Assembly (NCBI GenBank): GCA_003104975.1 | Contig: PQAM01000019.1 | Coordinates: forward strand, 32,001-96,000 | Direction of reading: 5' to 3' | Source of the DNA: Candidatus Methylomirabilota bacterium | Lineage (GTDB): Bacteria; Methylomirabilota; Methylomirabilia; Methylomirabilales; Methylomirabilaceae | DNA length: 64,000 nucleotides | In this document: piece after piece, positions 19,379-27,812 of the stretch | Numbering within the stretch: the stretch's first letter is position 1 | How the letters are laid out: the number at the start of each line of letters is the position of its first letter | Notes under the pieces: generated by a model | Seen by the model: only the letters and a program-made list of their open reading frames with translations | What the model was told of the DNA's origin: nothing | The model's database searches: none | Program-made: the position numbers and the translations under genes

Positions 19379-20149
19379 ATGCTCACAATTAAGAATCTGC
19401 ACGTGAAGGTTGGGGGGACGGCGATCCTGCGAGGGGTAGATCTCGTCGTCAATCATGGCGAGGTCCATGCCGTTATGGGCCCCAATGGGTCGGGCAAGAG
19501 CACATTGGCCCACGTGCTGGCCGGTCGGGACGGTTATGAGGTCACAGCCGGTGAGGTGATCTACGAGGGGAACGACCTGCTCCCGATGCCGCCGGAGGAG
19601 CGGGCGCGTGAGGGGGTCTTTCTCTCCTTTCAGTACCCGGTCGAGATCCCAGGGGTTAGCACCAGTTACTTCCTGAAGGCAGCCGTGAATGCTATTCGAA
19701 AACATCGGGGCCTCGACGAGCTGGATGCCATCGACTTCCTCAACCTGATCAAGGAAAAGATGCGGCTGGTCGAGTTGGACCAGAGCCTCCTTAATCGTGC
19801 GCTGAACGAAGGGTTCTCGGGCGGGGAGAAGAAACGGAACGAGATCTTCCAGATGGCCGTCCTCGATCCCAAGTTGGCGATCCTGGATGAGACCGACTCC
19901 GGCCTGGACATCGATGCCTTGAGGATTGTGGCGCACGGGATCGATGCGCTCAGAAGCCCGGAGCGCGCCATGATCCTGATTACCCATTATCAACGGCTGT
20001 TGAACTACGTGGCGCCGGACGTTGTCCACGTGCTCTTTGAAGGGCGGATCGTCAAGTCCGGGGGACAGGAGCTGGCGCACGAGCTCGAGGCGAAAGGGTA
20101 CGACTGGATCAAGGCGGAGCCCGAACCGGCCTCGCAGCCCCTCGTGTAG
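19379..20149 (+). CDS. sufC: Fe-S assembly ATPase SufC
   Basis: 256 residues of a soluble ABC-type ATPase: Walker A GPNGSGKST, signature FSGGEKKRNE, Walker B LAILDETDSGLD. SufC powers the SufBCD complex. It is separated from sufB by 134 bases that are filled by a dispersed palindrome, while the rest of the operon is tightly packed. Confidence 0.97.
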   Translation: MLTIKNLHVKVGGTAILRGVDLVVNHGEVHAVMGPNGSGKSTLAHVLAGRDGYEVTAGEVIYEGNDLLPMPPEERAREGVFLSFQYPVEIPGVSTSYFLKAAVNAIRKHRGLDELDAIDFLNLIKEKMRLVELDQSLLNRALNEGFSGGEKKRNEIFQMAVLDPKLAILDETDSGLDIDALRIVAHGIDALRSPERAMILITHYQRLLNYVAPDVVHVLFEGRIVKSGGQELAHELEAKGYDWIKAEPEPASQPLV

Positions 20150-20173
20150 GCGTCCAGGAGAGAGCGGCAGTTG

Positions 20174-21532
20174 ATGCTTCAGGTTGCGGAAGAGTTGGAG
20201 CGTTATCAGCGGGACTTTGAACGGTTCGAGCGGAACGGTACGAACAGTCGGCCCGAATGGATTCGCCGGATACAGGGAGCGGCGTTCAACCGATTTGTCG
20301 AACTGGGGTTCCCCACGACCCGGATCGAGGAGTGGAAGTATACCGATGTCTCGCCGATCGCGAAGATCCCATTTCTACGCCAGGAGGGGATCTGCAGGAT
20401 GCCGGCCGTTGAACGGCTGGAGTCCTTTACGCTCCGAGAGGCGGCGTGCGCCCAACTTGTCTTTGTAGACGGCCATTACGCGCCGGATCGATCATTCGTG
20501 GGGACGCTTCCCCAAGGTGTCATGGTGAGCAGCCTGGCGAGTGTGCTCGCCCGCGACCCGGCCCGGGTGGAGCCGTACCTGGCTCGATACGCTGCCTATC
20601 GCGATCAGGCATTTGTCGCGCTCAATACGGCCTTTATGGAGGATGGGGCATTCGTCGCCGTACCGGAGGGTACGATCATCGAGGCGCCCATCCACGCACT
20701 GTTTATCTCGTCGACGTCGACCGGTGAGGCGAGCCGTTCCGCCGCCGTGTCGTATCCGCGGAACCTGATTGTGATGGGGGCGCAGAGCCAGGCTCGGGTT
20801 GTCGAGAGTCATATTGGCCTGGAAGACGAGGTCTACTGCACCAATGCTGTGACCGAGATCATCGGCGGCGAGCACGCGGCGATCGACTATTACAAGGTTC
20901 AGCGCGAAAGCGAGGAGGCCTTCTGCGTGGGCACGGTGCATGCGCAGCTCGGGCGCAGCAGTACGTTCTCGTCCCATGCGATCGACCTCGGCGGCGCCCT
21001 TGTCCGAAATAATCTGGACGTAGCGCTTGAAGGGGATGGCGCGGAGTGCGATCTGAACGGTCTCTACATGGTGACGGGTCGACAGCACGTGGATCATCAC
21101 ACGCGGATCGATCATACCCGGCCGCATAGCAGCAGCCGTCAGCTCTACAAGGGAATCCTGGACGGGCGGTCGAGGGGAGTCTTTAACGGTAAGATCGTCG
21201 TGCATCCGGCCGCCCACGATACCGACGCCAGACAGGTCAACAAGAACCTTCTGCTGTCCGAGGAGGCCGTCATTGACAGTAAGCCGCAGTTGGAGATCTT
21301 CAACAACGACGTGAAATGCACCCACGGGACGACCATCGGCCAGCATGACCAGGATGCGATGTTTTATCTGCGATCGCGCGGCATCGATCCGCCGGCTGCC
21401 CGGAGTCTGCTGACCTATGCGTTTGCGAGCGAACTGCTCGGTCGGATAAAGGTCGGCCTGGTTCGATCCAGGCTTGAGGCGCTTCTGCTTGCGCGGCTCG
21501 GGAACGGCTCGATGCGTGAGGGGAGATCATGA
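20174..21532 (+). CDS. sufD: Fe-S assembly protein SufD
   Basis: About 452 residues, paralogous to SufB. The C-terminal beta-helix has the FNGKIVVHPAAHDTDARQVNKNL and HGTTIGQHDQDAMFYLRSRGI-type segments, with the conserved His in KCTHG. It starts at the ATG at 20174 after an AGGAGAG site. The stop overlaps the sufS start by four bases. Confidence 0.96.
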   Translation: MLQVAEELERYQRDFERFERNGTNSRPEWIRRIQGAAFNRFVELGFPTTRIEEWKYTDVSPIAKIPFLRQEGICRMPAVERLESFTLREAACAQLVFVDGHYAPDRSFVGTLPQGVMVSSLASVLARDPARVEPYLARYAAYRDQAFVALNTAFMEDGAFVAVPEGTIIEAPIHALFISSTSTGEASRSAAVSYPRNLIVMGAQSQARVVESHIGLEDEVYCTNAVTEIIGGEHAAIDYYKVQRESEEAFCVGTVHAQLGRSSTFSSHAIDLGGALVRNNLDVALEGDGAECDLNGLYMVTGRQHVDHHTRIDHTRPHSSSRQLYKGILDGRSRGVFNGKIVVHPAAHDTDARQVNKNLLLSEEAVIDSKPQLEIFNNDVKCTHGTTIGQHDQDAMFYLRSRGIDPPAARSLLTYAFASELLGRIKVGLVRSRLEALLLARLGNGSMREGRS

Positions 21533-22800
21533 GCGGGGTTACAGGGGCGGTCGCGTCGACGACGCTGCCGGAGACAGGGACGACATTCGACGTGACGCGC
21601 ATCCGTGAGGATTTTCCGGTTCTGCAGCAGCGGGTTCACGGCAAGCCGCTGGTCTACCTCGACAACGCGGCGACGAGTCACAAACCGACGAGTGTCGTCG
21701 AGACGATGCAGCAGTATTACCTGACGGGCAACTCCAATGTCCACCGGGGGATCCACCTTTTGAGCGAGCGGGCGACCGAGGCCTTTGAGGGCGCCAGAGC
21801 CAAGGTAGCGCGATTTTTCAATGTGGGGGACGTCCGTGAGATCGTCTTTGTGCGTGGGGCCACCGAGGGGATCAACCTGGTTGCCCACAGCTTTGCCGGA
21901 CCGCGACTTACGGCTGGAGACGAGATCCTCATTTCCGAGATGGAGCACCACTCGAATATCGTGCCGTGGCAGATCGTCTGTCAGCGGACGGGTGCGCGCC
22001 TGCGGGTGGTGCCGATCAACGATGACGGGGAATTGCGGTTCGATGAATACGAGCGGTTGCTGGGTCCCAGGACGCGGCTGGTCTCGATCACGCACGTCTC
22101 AAATGCCCTGGGTACGATCAATCCGGTCGGGCAGATTATTGAGATGGCGCACGAGCGGGGTGTTCCGGTGCTTGTCGACGGCGCTCAGGCCGCGCCCCAT
22201 CTGCCGGTGGATGTGCAGGCAATGGACTGCGACTTTTATGTCTGTTCCGGCCACAAACTGTTCGGTCCCACCGGGATCGGCGTTGTATTCGGAAAGGCCC
22301 GTCACCTCGAGGCGATGCCGCCATACCAGGGCGGGGGCGACATGATCCTGTCGGTGACGTTCGAGAAGACGATCTACAATGAGGCGCCGTTAAAGTTTGA
22401 GGCCGGAACGCCCCATATCGCCGGGGCCATCGGACTGGGCGCGGCGATCGATTATATAGACCGTATCGGACTGGACCGGATTGCGGCCTACGAGAGCGAA
22501 CTGCTCAGGTATGCGATGGACGTCGTTTCCATCATTCCCGGTCTGCGCATCATCGGAACCGCAAAAGAAAAGGCCGGTATCCTGTCCTTCGTACTCGACG
22601 GGATCCATGCGCACGACATCGGCACGATCCTGGATCAGGAGGGGATTGCGATCCGGACCGGGCATCACTGTGCCCAGCCGGTATTGCAACGGTTCGGCAT
22701 ACCGGCTACCGCCAGGGCGTCGGTCGCGTTCTACAATACGCGGGATGAGATCGATGCGCTGGTAAAGGCAATCTCCAGGGTCGGCGAGCTGTTCGGCTGA
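21529..22800 (+). CDS. sufS: Cysteine desulfurase SufS
   Basis: 423 residues. This PLP enzyme takes sulfur from cysteine. PLP is bound at Lys243 in CSGHKLFGPTG. The persulfide Cys is Cys381 in RTGHHCAQP, the group II (SufS) pattern with a short loop. The first 20 residues before TFDVTRIREDFP are extra. It overlaps sufD and sufU at its ends. Confidence 0.97.
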   Translation: MSGVTGAVASTTLPETGTTFDVTRIREDFPVLQQRVHGKPLVYLDNAATSHKPTSVVETMQQYYLTGNSNVHRGIHLLSERATEAFEGARAKVARFFNVGDVREIVFVRGATEGINLVAHSFAGPRLTAGDEILISEMEHHSNIVPWQIVCQRTGARLRVVPINDDGELRFDEYERLLGPRTRLVSITHVSNALGTINPVGQIIEMAHERGVPVLVDGAQAAPHLPVDVQAMDCDFYVCSGHKLFGPTGIGVVFGKARHLEAMPPYQGGGDMILSVTFEKTIYNEAPLKFEAGTPHIAGAIGLGAAIDYIDRIGLDRIAAYESELLRYAMDVVSIIPGLRIIGTAKEKAGILSFVLDGIHAHDIGTILDQEGIAIRTGHHCAQPVLQRFGIPATARASVAFYNTRDEIDALVKAISRVGELFG

Positions 22801-23276
22801 TGTCGGACCTGCGTGAATTGTACCAGGAGGTCATTCTCGACCATAATAAGCGGCCGCAGAATTTCCGGAAACTGGACGGCGCGAACCGTACGGCGGAAGG
22901 ATACAATCCGCTGTGCGGTGATCAGATCACCGTGTACCTGCTGGTGGAGGATCAGGTGATTCGAGAGGTCGCCTTTCAGGGATCGGGATGCGCCATTTCG
23001 AAGGCCTCTGCATCGATGATGACGACGGCGGTGAAAGGGAAGACGACGACAGAGGTCGAGCGGCTGTTCGAAACGTTTCATAAACTGGTCACAGCCGATC
23101 CGGGGACGCCGTCTGATCTGCCGGCGGCGGGGGGCGAGGGCGGCCGCACCATGGGGAAGCTGGCGGCCTTTGCAGGTGTACGGGAGTTTCCGGTTCGAGT
23201 CAAGTGTGCGACGCTGCCGTGGCATACGCTGCATGCCGCACTGGAAGGGAAAGCGCAGGCCTCCTCTACGGAGTGA
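22800..23276 (+). CDS. sufU: SufU-type sulfur transfer protein
   Basis: 158 residues of IscU-like fold. The zinc and sulfur ligands Cys39, Asp41, Cys64 and Cys136 are all present, and the stretch between about 95 and 128 is the insertion that marks SufU. SufU accepts sulfur from SufS through its zinc site. Its presence, with no sufE in the window, indicates a SufSU system as in Gram-positive bacteria and several other phyla. Start and sufS stop share one base. Confidence 0.94.
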   Translation: MSDLRELYQEVILDHNKRPQNFRKLDGANRTAEGYNPLCGDQITVYLLVEDQVIREVAFQGSGCAISKASASMMTTAVKGKTTTEVERLFETFHKLVTADPGTPSDLPAAGGEGGRTMGKLAAFAGVREFPVRVKCATLPWHTLHAALEGKAQASSTE

Positions 23277-23379
23277 CGGAGTCGCACAGTTCGGATGAGG
23301 GTCTACGAGGATAGTGTAAGCCTTCAGTGCTTGGAATTCCGAGTTGAGTCAATAACTGATCGCTAAGAGCTGATTATCT

Positions 23380-23691
23380 ATGGATACGAGTGAGATCGAG
23401 GCGGAGGTCATTGAGGTCCTGCGTACCTGTTATGATCCCGAGATCCCTGTCAACATCTATGATATGGGGCTGATCTACGGTGTGACGGTGGACCCATCCG
23501 GACTGGCCAGGGTGACGATGACCCTTACGTCGCCTCATTGCCCGGCTGCGGCGCAACTGCCGGCTGAAGTCGAGATGAAGGTGCGGTGCGTACCCGGCGT
23601 GACGGATGCCGAGGTGAAGGTCGTTTGGGACCCCCCATGGGATCCGTCCAAGCTGTCTGAGGCCGCCAAACTTCAGCTTGGCTTCCTGTAG
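23380..23691 (+). CDS. sufT: SufT/MIP18-like DUF59 protein
   Basis: 103 residues, a stand-alone DUF59 domain: DPEIPVNIYDMGLIYGV, the Cys-containing SPHCPAA, and VKVVWDPPWDPSKLSEAAK. Such proteins help Fe-S maturation. It follows sufU by about 100 bases without an obvious terminator and is probably in the same operon. The gene symbol is by family analogy. Confidence 0.88.
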   Translation: MDTSEIEAEVIEVLRTCYDPEIPVNIYDMGLIYGVTVDPSGLARVTMTLTSPHCPAAAQLPAEVEMKVRCVPGVTDAEVKVVWDPPWDPSKLSEAAKLQLGFL

Positions 23692-23767
23692 TAGGTAGTG
23701 AGGAGGTTCGCGCCTGTTGTCAGAACGTCGGTCAACCACAACAACCTAGAAAGCGAGGAGAGGAAGA

Positions 23768-24109
23768 ATGGCGTACGTTGTCGCCGAGCCATGTATCGGC
23801 ACCAAAGACCATGCCTGCGTAGATGTCTGTCCGGTCGAGTGTTTCTACGAGGGCGAGGAACTGCTGTTTATTCACCCGGAGGAGTGCATCGATTGCGCCG
23901 CCTGCGAGCCGGAGTGCCCGGTGGCGGCCATCTTTGAAGCCAGCCAGGTACCGGAGCAGTGGAAGGACTTCATCCAGATGAACGCCGATGCGTGCAAGGA
24001 GGGTCATACCCTGCCGGTGGCGGTCCAGCGGGCGGTGTGGGAAGCCCAGAGGGAGGAGGAGGGGAGCGTCGCGAACCTCTATTACCAGAAGTACCCCCCG
24101 AAGCACTAA
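23768..24109 (+). CDS. fdxA: Ferredoxin, 7Fe type (FdxA-like)
   Basis: 113 residues with Cys9, 17, 21 and 25 in the first motif and Cys40, 43, 46 and 50 in the second. The spacing fits a 3Fe-4S plus 4Fe-4S ferredoxin, with the extended C-terminal arm (about 55-113) seen in the FdxA group. It is a soluble electron carrier. A GAGGAGAGG site precedes the ATG. It could supply electrons to Fe-S assembly or to the radical SAM enzyme MoaA encoded next. Confidence 0.92.
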   Translation: MAYVVAEPCIGTKDHACVDVCPVECFYEGEELLFIHPEECIDCAACEPECPVAAIFEASQVPEQWKDFIQMNADACKEGHTLPVAVQRAVWEAQREEEGSVANLYYQKYPPKH

Positions 24110-24140
24110 TCTGCAAGATCGGTCGTACGACGCGGCAGGG

Positions 24141-24226
24141 GCGATCTTGGATCTCGGTACCCGCGGTAGCGCCGGGACCCAAGATCGCGTCGGCTGCCGT
24201 GATCGCATGATCAGCTCGGATACCGA
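24141..24226 (+). promoter_or_regulatory. Structured leader region upstream of moaA
   Basis: A perfect 10-bp stem GCGATCTTGG/CCAAGATCGC (24141-24150 with 24179-24188) encloses a GC-rich loop. A small hairpin CTCGG-ATA-CCGAG (24214-24226) follows, before the moaA start at 24252. There is no T tract, so it is not a plain terminator. Molybdenum-cofactor operons often have structured leaders, but I cannot match the conserved Moco RNA sequence by eye. Confidence 0.35.
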
Positions 24227-24251
24227 GATAACGATCTGAAAGGCTTGGCAG

Positions 24252-25271
24252 ATGTTTCTTGACCTATTGAGCAGGCCGCTGCGCAGCTTGCGCCTCTCGG
24301 TAACGGATCGGTGTAACCTGCGCTGCCAGTACTGCATGCCCGAGGCGGAGTATGTCTGGCTTCCCCGCAAGGAGATCCTGACCCTGGAGGAGGCGAGTCG
24401 TCTGGTCGATATCTTCACCGAGCTGGGTGTCACCAAGGTGCGCCTCACTGGGGGCGAGCCGCTCGTCCGTAGGGATCTCGCCGCCCTCGTGCGTATGATT
24501 GCGCGCAATCCGCGAATTGAGGATCTTGCGATTACAACAAACGGACTGCTATTGGCCGAGGCCGCGCAGGCGCTCTATGACGCCGGCCTGCATCGGGTGA
24601 CGGTCAGTCTGGACACCCTTCGTCCCGATCGCTTCACGGCGCTCACACGAAAAGACTCTCATGCACAGGTACTCAAAGGGATCAGGACGGCGCAACAGGT
24701 CGGCTTCACAGGGTTAAAGATCGACAGCGTGATCATGCGCGGCTTCAATGAAGACGAGCTGATCGATCTGCTGGAGTTCGGCAAGTCGATCGGCGCCGAG
24801 GTCCGTTTCATTGAATACATGGATGTCGGCGGCGCGACCCATTGGTCGATGGATAGGGTATTCTCCCGGGCGGAGATCCTTGACACGCTGGCAGGAGAGT
24901 ACGGCGACATCAAGCCGGTCGTTGAGGCGGGCTGGGCGCCGGCCGATCGGTTTGTCCTGCCGGATGGGACGGTATTCGGCATCGTGGCATCCACGACGAC
25001 GCCGTTCTGCCGCACCTGCGACCGGAGTCGGCTCACCGCCGACGGCACATGGTATTTGTGCCTGTACGCGCAACATGGGACCGACCTGCGGACGCCGCTG
25101 CGGGCCGGGGCGTCGAACGCGGAGCTGATGTCGATGATCGTCGCCGGATGGACCAGGCGAGGCGATCGCGGCGCCGAAGAGCGGCACGAACTCCGGAATC
25201 GGGACGTATCGGTCCCGGTCGAGGCCCTCAGGCACGACCCCCACCTTGAAATGCACACCCGCGGCGGGTAG
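24252..25271 (+). CDS. moaA: GTP 3',8-cyclase MoaA
   Basis: 339 residues. A radical SAM enzyme that starts molybdenum cofactor synthesis. Cys21, Cys25 and Cys28 form CxxxCxxC; the second cluster is held by the CRTCDRSRLTADG segment and a later Cys. The required C-terminal Gly-Gly is present (MHTRGG). Moco made through MoaA would be needed by NapA in this window. A second, decayed copy of the last 190 bases lies at 29866-30055. Confidence 0.96.
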   Translation: MFLDLLSRPLRSLRLSVTDRCNLRCQYCMPEAEYVWLPRKEILTLEEASRLVDIFTELGVTKVRLTGGEPLVRRDLAALVRMIARNPRIEDLAITTNGLLLAEAAQALYDAGLHRVTVSLDTLRPDRFTALTRKDSHAQVLKGIRTAQQVGFTGLKIDSVIMRGFNEDELIDLLEFGKSIGAEVRFIEYMDVGGATHWSMDRVFSRAEILDTLAGEYGDIKPVVEAGWAPADRFVLPDGTVFGIVASTTTPFCRTCDRSRLTADGTWYLCLYAQHGTDLRTPLRAGASNAELMSMIVAGWTRRGDRGAEERHELRNRDVSVPVEALRHDPHLEMHTRGG

Positions 25272-25277
25272 GCGGAG

Positions 25278-25350
25278 TTAGCGAGCTATCCTCCTACCGC
25301 GCCGGATCCGGCCAGTCCGACGAACGCCCCTGACGAGAATCCGGAAATCC
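25278..25350 (-). pseudogene. Remnant of an HTH antitoxin N-terminus
   Basis: Directly after the Phd stop (minus strand) there are codons for NRDFRILVRGVRRTGRIRRG, close to NNRDFQNLVRSVRQAGRIRRG of the HTH antitoxin at 61909-62232. The rest of that gene is missing here; the remnant ends a few bases from the moaA stop. Confidence 0.65.
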
Positions 25351-25353
25351 CTG

Positions 25354-25620
25354 TTATTGCGTCTCGGCTTCAACGGCTTGCCAGAACTCCTTATGTCCGA
25401 TTCCGCCCTTTCTGCGCATCTGTTGGCGGGCTCGCCGTAGCAGCGCCTGTACGCGGGGCGAGTAGGCGAGCATCAACCGCTCTAACTCTGCCTCGTCCTC
25501 AACGGCCAGCAACACCGCCACCGGCTTTCCATGCCGCGTGACGACTACCGGGCTCTCCTCCGAAGCCTTCAAATACGCACTAAATTTGGCCTTCACCTCT
25601 GCGATAGGGGCGACCTTCAT
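25354..25620 (-). CDS. Phd/YefM-family antitoxin
   Basis: 88 residues. The N-terminal Phd fold is visible in VAPIAEVKAKFSAYLKASEESPVVVTRHGKP followed by VAVLLAVEDEAELERL; the C-terminal helix would bind the toxin. The start overlaps the toxin stop by four bases, so this is a toxin-first operon. The frame is open 25 codons upstream, but that part lies in the toxin gene. Confidence 0.88.
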   Translation of the reverse strand: MKVAPIAEVKAKFSAYLKASEESPVVVTRHGKPVAVLLAVEDEAELERLMLAYSPRVQALLRRARQQMRRKGGIGHKEFWQAVEAETQ

Positions 25621-25943
25621 AACTCCACCTCTTCTGTGCCGATCACTAACCGGTTTCCGTGTTTGACGCCGATCGCAAGAATCTCTACCCGCCAATACTC
25701 CGGATCGATTTCATAGAAGACTCGAAACTGGTTCTGTCCTCCAAAGCGCAGCTCCCAGGTGGCCCCGAACTCCACTGGAAGAGTTAACGGCTTTCGATTC
25801 GTAGTCTCGACATCGGGCTCAAACGGCAACTGTTCCTCGATAGTGCGCCGAATCAACGAGTAGAATTTGCGCTCTATCGGCCGGAGTTGGATTTTGACTT
25901 GAGGCGCATAATGGATGGCAAATCGACGATGGGCCGACGTCAT
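25617..25943 (-). CDS. RelE-like toxin
   Basis: 108 residues. The RelE/HigB fold is indicated by ATWELRFGGQNQFRVFYEID and EILAIGVKHGNRLVIG. Family members cleave mRNA at the ribosome. I place the start at the ATG at 25943 because an 18-bp palindrome lies directly upstream and would act as operator; a GTG six codons earlier is also open. It is paired with the Phd-type antitoxin at 25354-25620. Confidence 0.85.
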   Translation of the reverse strand: MTSAHRRFAIHYAPQVKIQLRPIERKFYSLIRRTIEEQLPFEPDVETTNRKPLTLPVEFGATWELRFGGQNQFRVFYEIDPEYWRVEILAIGVKHGNRLVIGTEEVEL

Positions 25944-25960
25944 GACTAGAATTCTAGTCA
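25943..25960. promoter_or_regulatory. 18-bp palindromic operator of the RelE/Phd-type module
   Basis: TGACTAGAATTCTAGTCA is a perfect palindrome touching the toxin start codon. TA modules are usually autoregulated by the antitoxin-toxin complex at such sites. Confidence 0.7.
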
Positions 25961-26090
25961 CATCTGGCGCGGTGTCAACGTTATTTTCGATCCGATGGCG
26001 GGGGAACAGATGGCTGGAAAGGGGTATGGCTGAACGTCAGTCTGGCCGACATTCTAGATGAGCCGCGTACGATCTCCGCGTTGCAGTGTT

Positions 26091-26158
26091 CATCGTTCAA
26101 CGCCCGCATCATCTCAATGGCGTGTTTGATGTCGCGCTGCTGCAAGGAAGTTCGCCGA
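26091..26158 (-). pseudogene. Remnant of a HigB/RelE-type toxin C-terminus
   Basis: Read on the minus strand this gives LQQRDIKHAIEMMRALNDE, close to the C-terminal SQKRDITHAVEMARALEKE of the toxin at the right edge of the window. Nothing upstream of it continues the toxin, so it is a fragment. Confidence 0.6.
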
Positions 26159-26167
26159 GCTATGCCC

Positions 26168-26383
26168 CTATTCGATCACCTCGGCGAGGTGCGTGTCCGT
26201 GAGAATCAGTGTGTTGACCACTGTCGAGATATCGGTCTTCTTCTTCCGAGCAATGCGTTGCACAAAGGCCATCGCCTCGGAATCAAGGTAGACGGGAAGG
26301 CTGAGTTTAAAACCGGGCCTGTAAAACTTACCCCGAACACCCTTGGAACAATCGTACTCTTTTCTCATCTCTTCACTGGCCAT
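26168..26383 (-). CDS. Small antitoxin-like protein (CopG/BrnA-like), orphan
   Basis: 71 residues. The pattern RGKFYRPGFKLSLPVYLDSEAMAFVQRIARKKKTDISTVVNTLI looks like a ribbon-helix-helix repressor: one strand (KLSLPVYLD), then two helices. An AGAGGA site precedes the ATG. No intact toxin gene is next to it; a toxin fragment lies just downstream at 26091-26158. Start at 26383 or at the second ATG (26368). Confidence 0.7.
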   Translation of the reverse strand: MASEEMRKEYDCSKGVRGKFYRPGFKLSLPVYLDSEAMAFVQRIARKKKTDISTVVNTLILTDTHLAEVIE

Positions 26384-26515
26384 ACTGTTTCCTCTCGTGC
26401 TTGGTGGCCTTCCGACTCATAATGACCCGTACTCGACACCGTTCCTCGTCGATTGGCTGCGCTTGCCATCATTGTTCTGTTTCCGCCGATCTCGACCGGT
26501 CCACCCGTAAGGCGC

Positions 26516-26635
26516 GGTAGGCTGGGATGAGGACAGCGAATCCCGGCAATCCGCTTACCTCCCCATCGACAGGCTACGACGTCCGGCGATACCGGCAACG
26601 TCACTAAGCTTGGTGGGTCGTTCCTCGATCCGGTC
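26516..26635. repeat. ~120-bp repeat, family F, copy 1
   Basis: Begins GGTAGGCTGGGATGAG and contains ACAGCGAATCCCGGCAATCC, with CCTCGATCCGGTCT near its end. The same order of segments is found at 32147-32266. The outer part is an imperfect palindrome (GGCTGGGAT versus AATCCC). It is not coding. Confidence 0.85.
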
Positions 26636-26721
26636 TGCTGAGCTTATGCGCAACGACAGGCTTTGCACGCGTAGCCTGTTCTGCTTTACTTTTTGCGAAC
26701 AACGGGATGAACTGGTGGAGG

Positions 26722-27009
26722 TCACTTGTGCTTGGACCCAGCAGCCCGTTTCGCCGTCGTTCCGCCCCGGCGCCTCGTGATCTTACCCCCAACTCGCTGA
26801 CGCATCTCACGGACGATGCCCACGATCTCCTCGGTGGGGATCTCGGCATCGATTCCGGGAACGTCGAGGGGCGAGCGCAGCGGTCGGTCAGGTTGAATCA
26901 CGAAGACTTGGCCGTCCCGCCGCTTCACGCGAACGGCTCCCTCGCGTCGCGCGCGCTCGAGCAGCGATGCAAACTTTTGACGGGCCTCGGAAAACGTATA
27001 GACGGTCAC
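26722..27009 (-). CDS. Phd/YefM-like antitoxin, orphan
   Basis: 95 residues starting MTVYTFSEARQKFASLLERARREGAVRVKRRDG, the Phd/YefM N-terminal pattern, then a Pro-rich link and a basic tail (KITRRRGGTTAKRAAGSKHK). No toxin gene is adjacent on the same strand: 86 bases downstream the family F repeat begins. The toxin has probably been lost or replaced. Confidence 0.82.
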   Translation of the reverse strand: MTVYTFSEARQKFASLLERARREGAVRVKRRDGQVFVIQPDRPLRSPLDVPGIDAEIPTEEIVGIVREMRQRVGGKITRRRGGTTAKRAAGSKHK

Positions 27010-27048
27010 GATTGCACCTCCACGGTTTAGTGGTGGCAGCCAGGGACC

Positions 27049-27333
27049 TCACAGTCGAAGTAGCCGGGCTCCATGAAAAACCGTGATGATCTCGATGGTG
27101 CCGGGCTGCAGGCGATACACGATTCGATAGTTCTCGTACACGACTTCTCGCAGCGATTCGTCTCCCACTTCAGGAACAACCCGCCCGGAACGAGGAAATG
27201 TTTCGAGCCGGCTTACTGCTGCTACGATCCGTTCAACCAGCAGATCAGCATAGTGGGCGGAGTCGCGCGCCACATAGGATCGAATTGCCTTAACATCCTC
27301 GATGGCCTGAGGCGCCCAGATGACCGGGGTCAC
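27049..27333 (-). CDS. ParE/RelE-family toxin
   Basis: 94 residues. The ParE signature is clear: VIWAPQAIEDVKAIRSYVARDS, then RLETFPRSGRVVPEVGDESLREVVYENYRIVYRL and a C-terminal strand VFHGARL. The start overlaps the upstream antitoxin stop by four bases. ParE proteins poison gyrase while RelE proteins cut mRNA; the sequence alone does not decide. Confidence 0.9.
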   Translation of the reverse strand: MTPVIWAPQAIEDVKAIRSYVARDSAHYADLLVERIVAAVSRLETFPRSGRVVPEVGDESLREVVYENYRIVYRLQPGTIEIITVFHGARLLRL

Positions 27334-27518
27334 TTGAGAAGCTGCTGTTTCGCTTCGGCGTGCGAAACCCCTTTTCCGGCGTCGAGTTCCGCGATTCCGC
27401 GCTCTATTTTGGCGAGGAATACCAGTCGTTCGATGGCGTCTTCCACCGTGGCATCAGGGGGTAGTTTTTCAATCGCTTCGAGGATGCGCTGCTTTGCAGT
27501 GCCAACTGGCATTGTCAT
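27330..27518 (-). CDS. Antitoxin of the ParE-like toxin
   Basis: 62 residues, helical, with TAKQRILEAIEKLPPDATVEDAIERLVFLAKIERGIAELDAGKGVSHAEAKQ. This matches the small addiction-module antitoxins that precede ParE/RelE toxins, where the C-terminal EAK helix wraps the toxin. It is directly coupled to the toxin gene at 27049-27333. Confidence 0.87.
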   Translation of the reverse strand: MTMPVGTAKQRILEAIEKLPPDATVEDAIERLVFLAKIERGIAELDAGKGVSHAEAKQQLLK

Positions 27519-27812
27519 TTCCTCCGATTCCCATACCGAAAAGAGATCAGGTTACCTGAATGGTACCGCAAGGCTGGTCAGGGATCAAGCTCTGCCGGCT
27601 GCTACGGCACACCACGCCATCAGCCTCAGTTTCCAACCGCAAGATATCGATCGGACTCAGAGGGATCATGCGGGCATCTCCACCGACTCCATGTTCAGGC
27701 AACTTACTGCAAAGCCGAAGGGGATATGGTTCCTGTGAGGAATTCCGCCAATAGACAGGTTTCGGCCGCGGCGGTGAACAGTCGTACCACGTGCCGACGG
27801 CTGCAAACCGTG

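Noticed and set aside
27519-27812. Additional small gene between the ParE antitoxin and the TIR-like gene
   Set aside because: Open frames exist on both strands but lack ribosome sites and recognisable patterns; left as intergenic.
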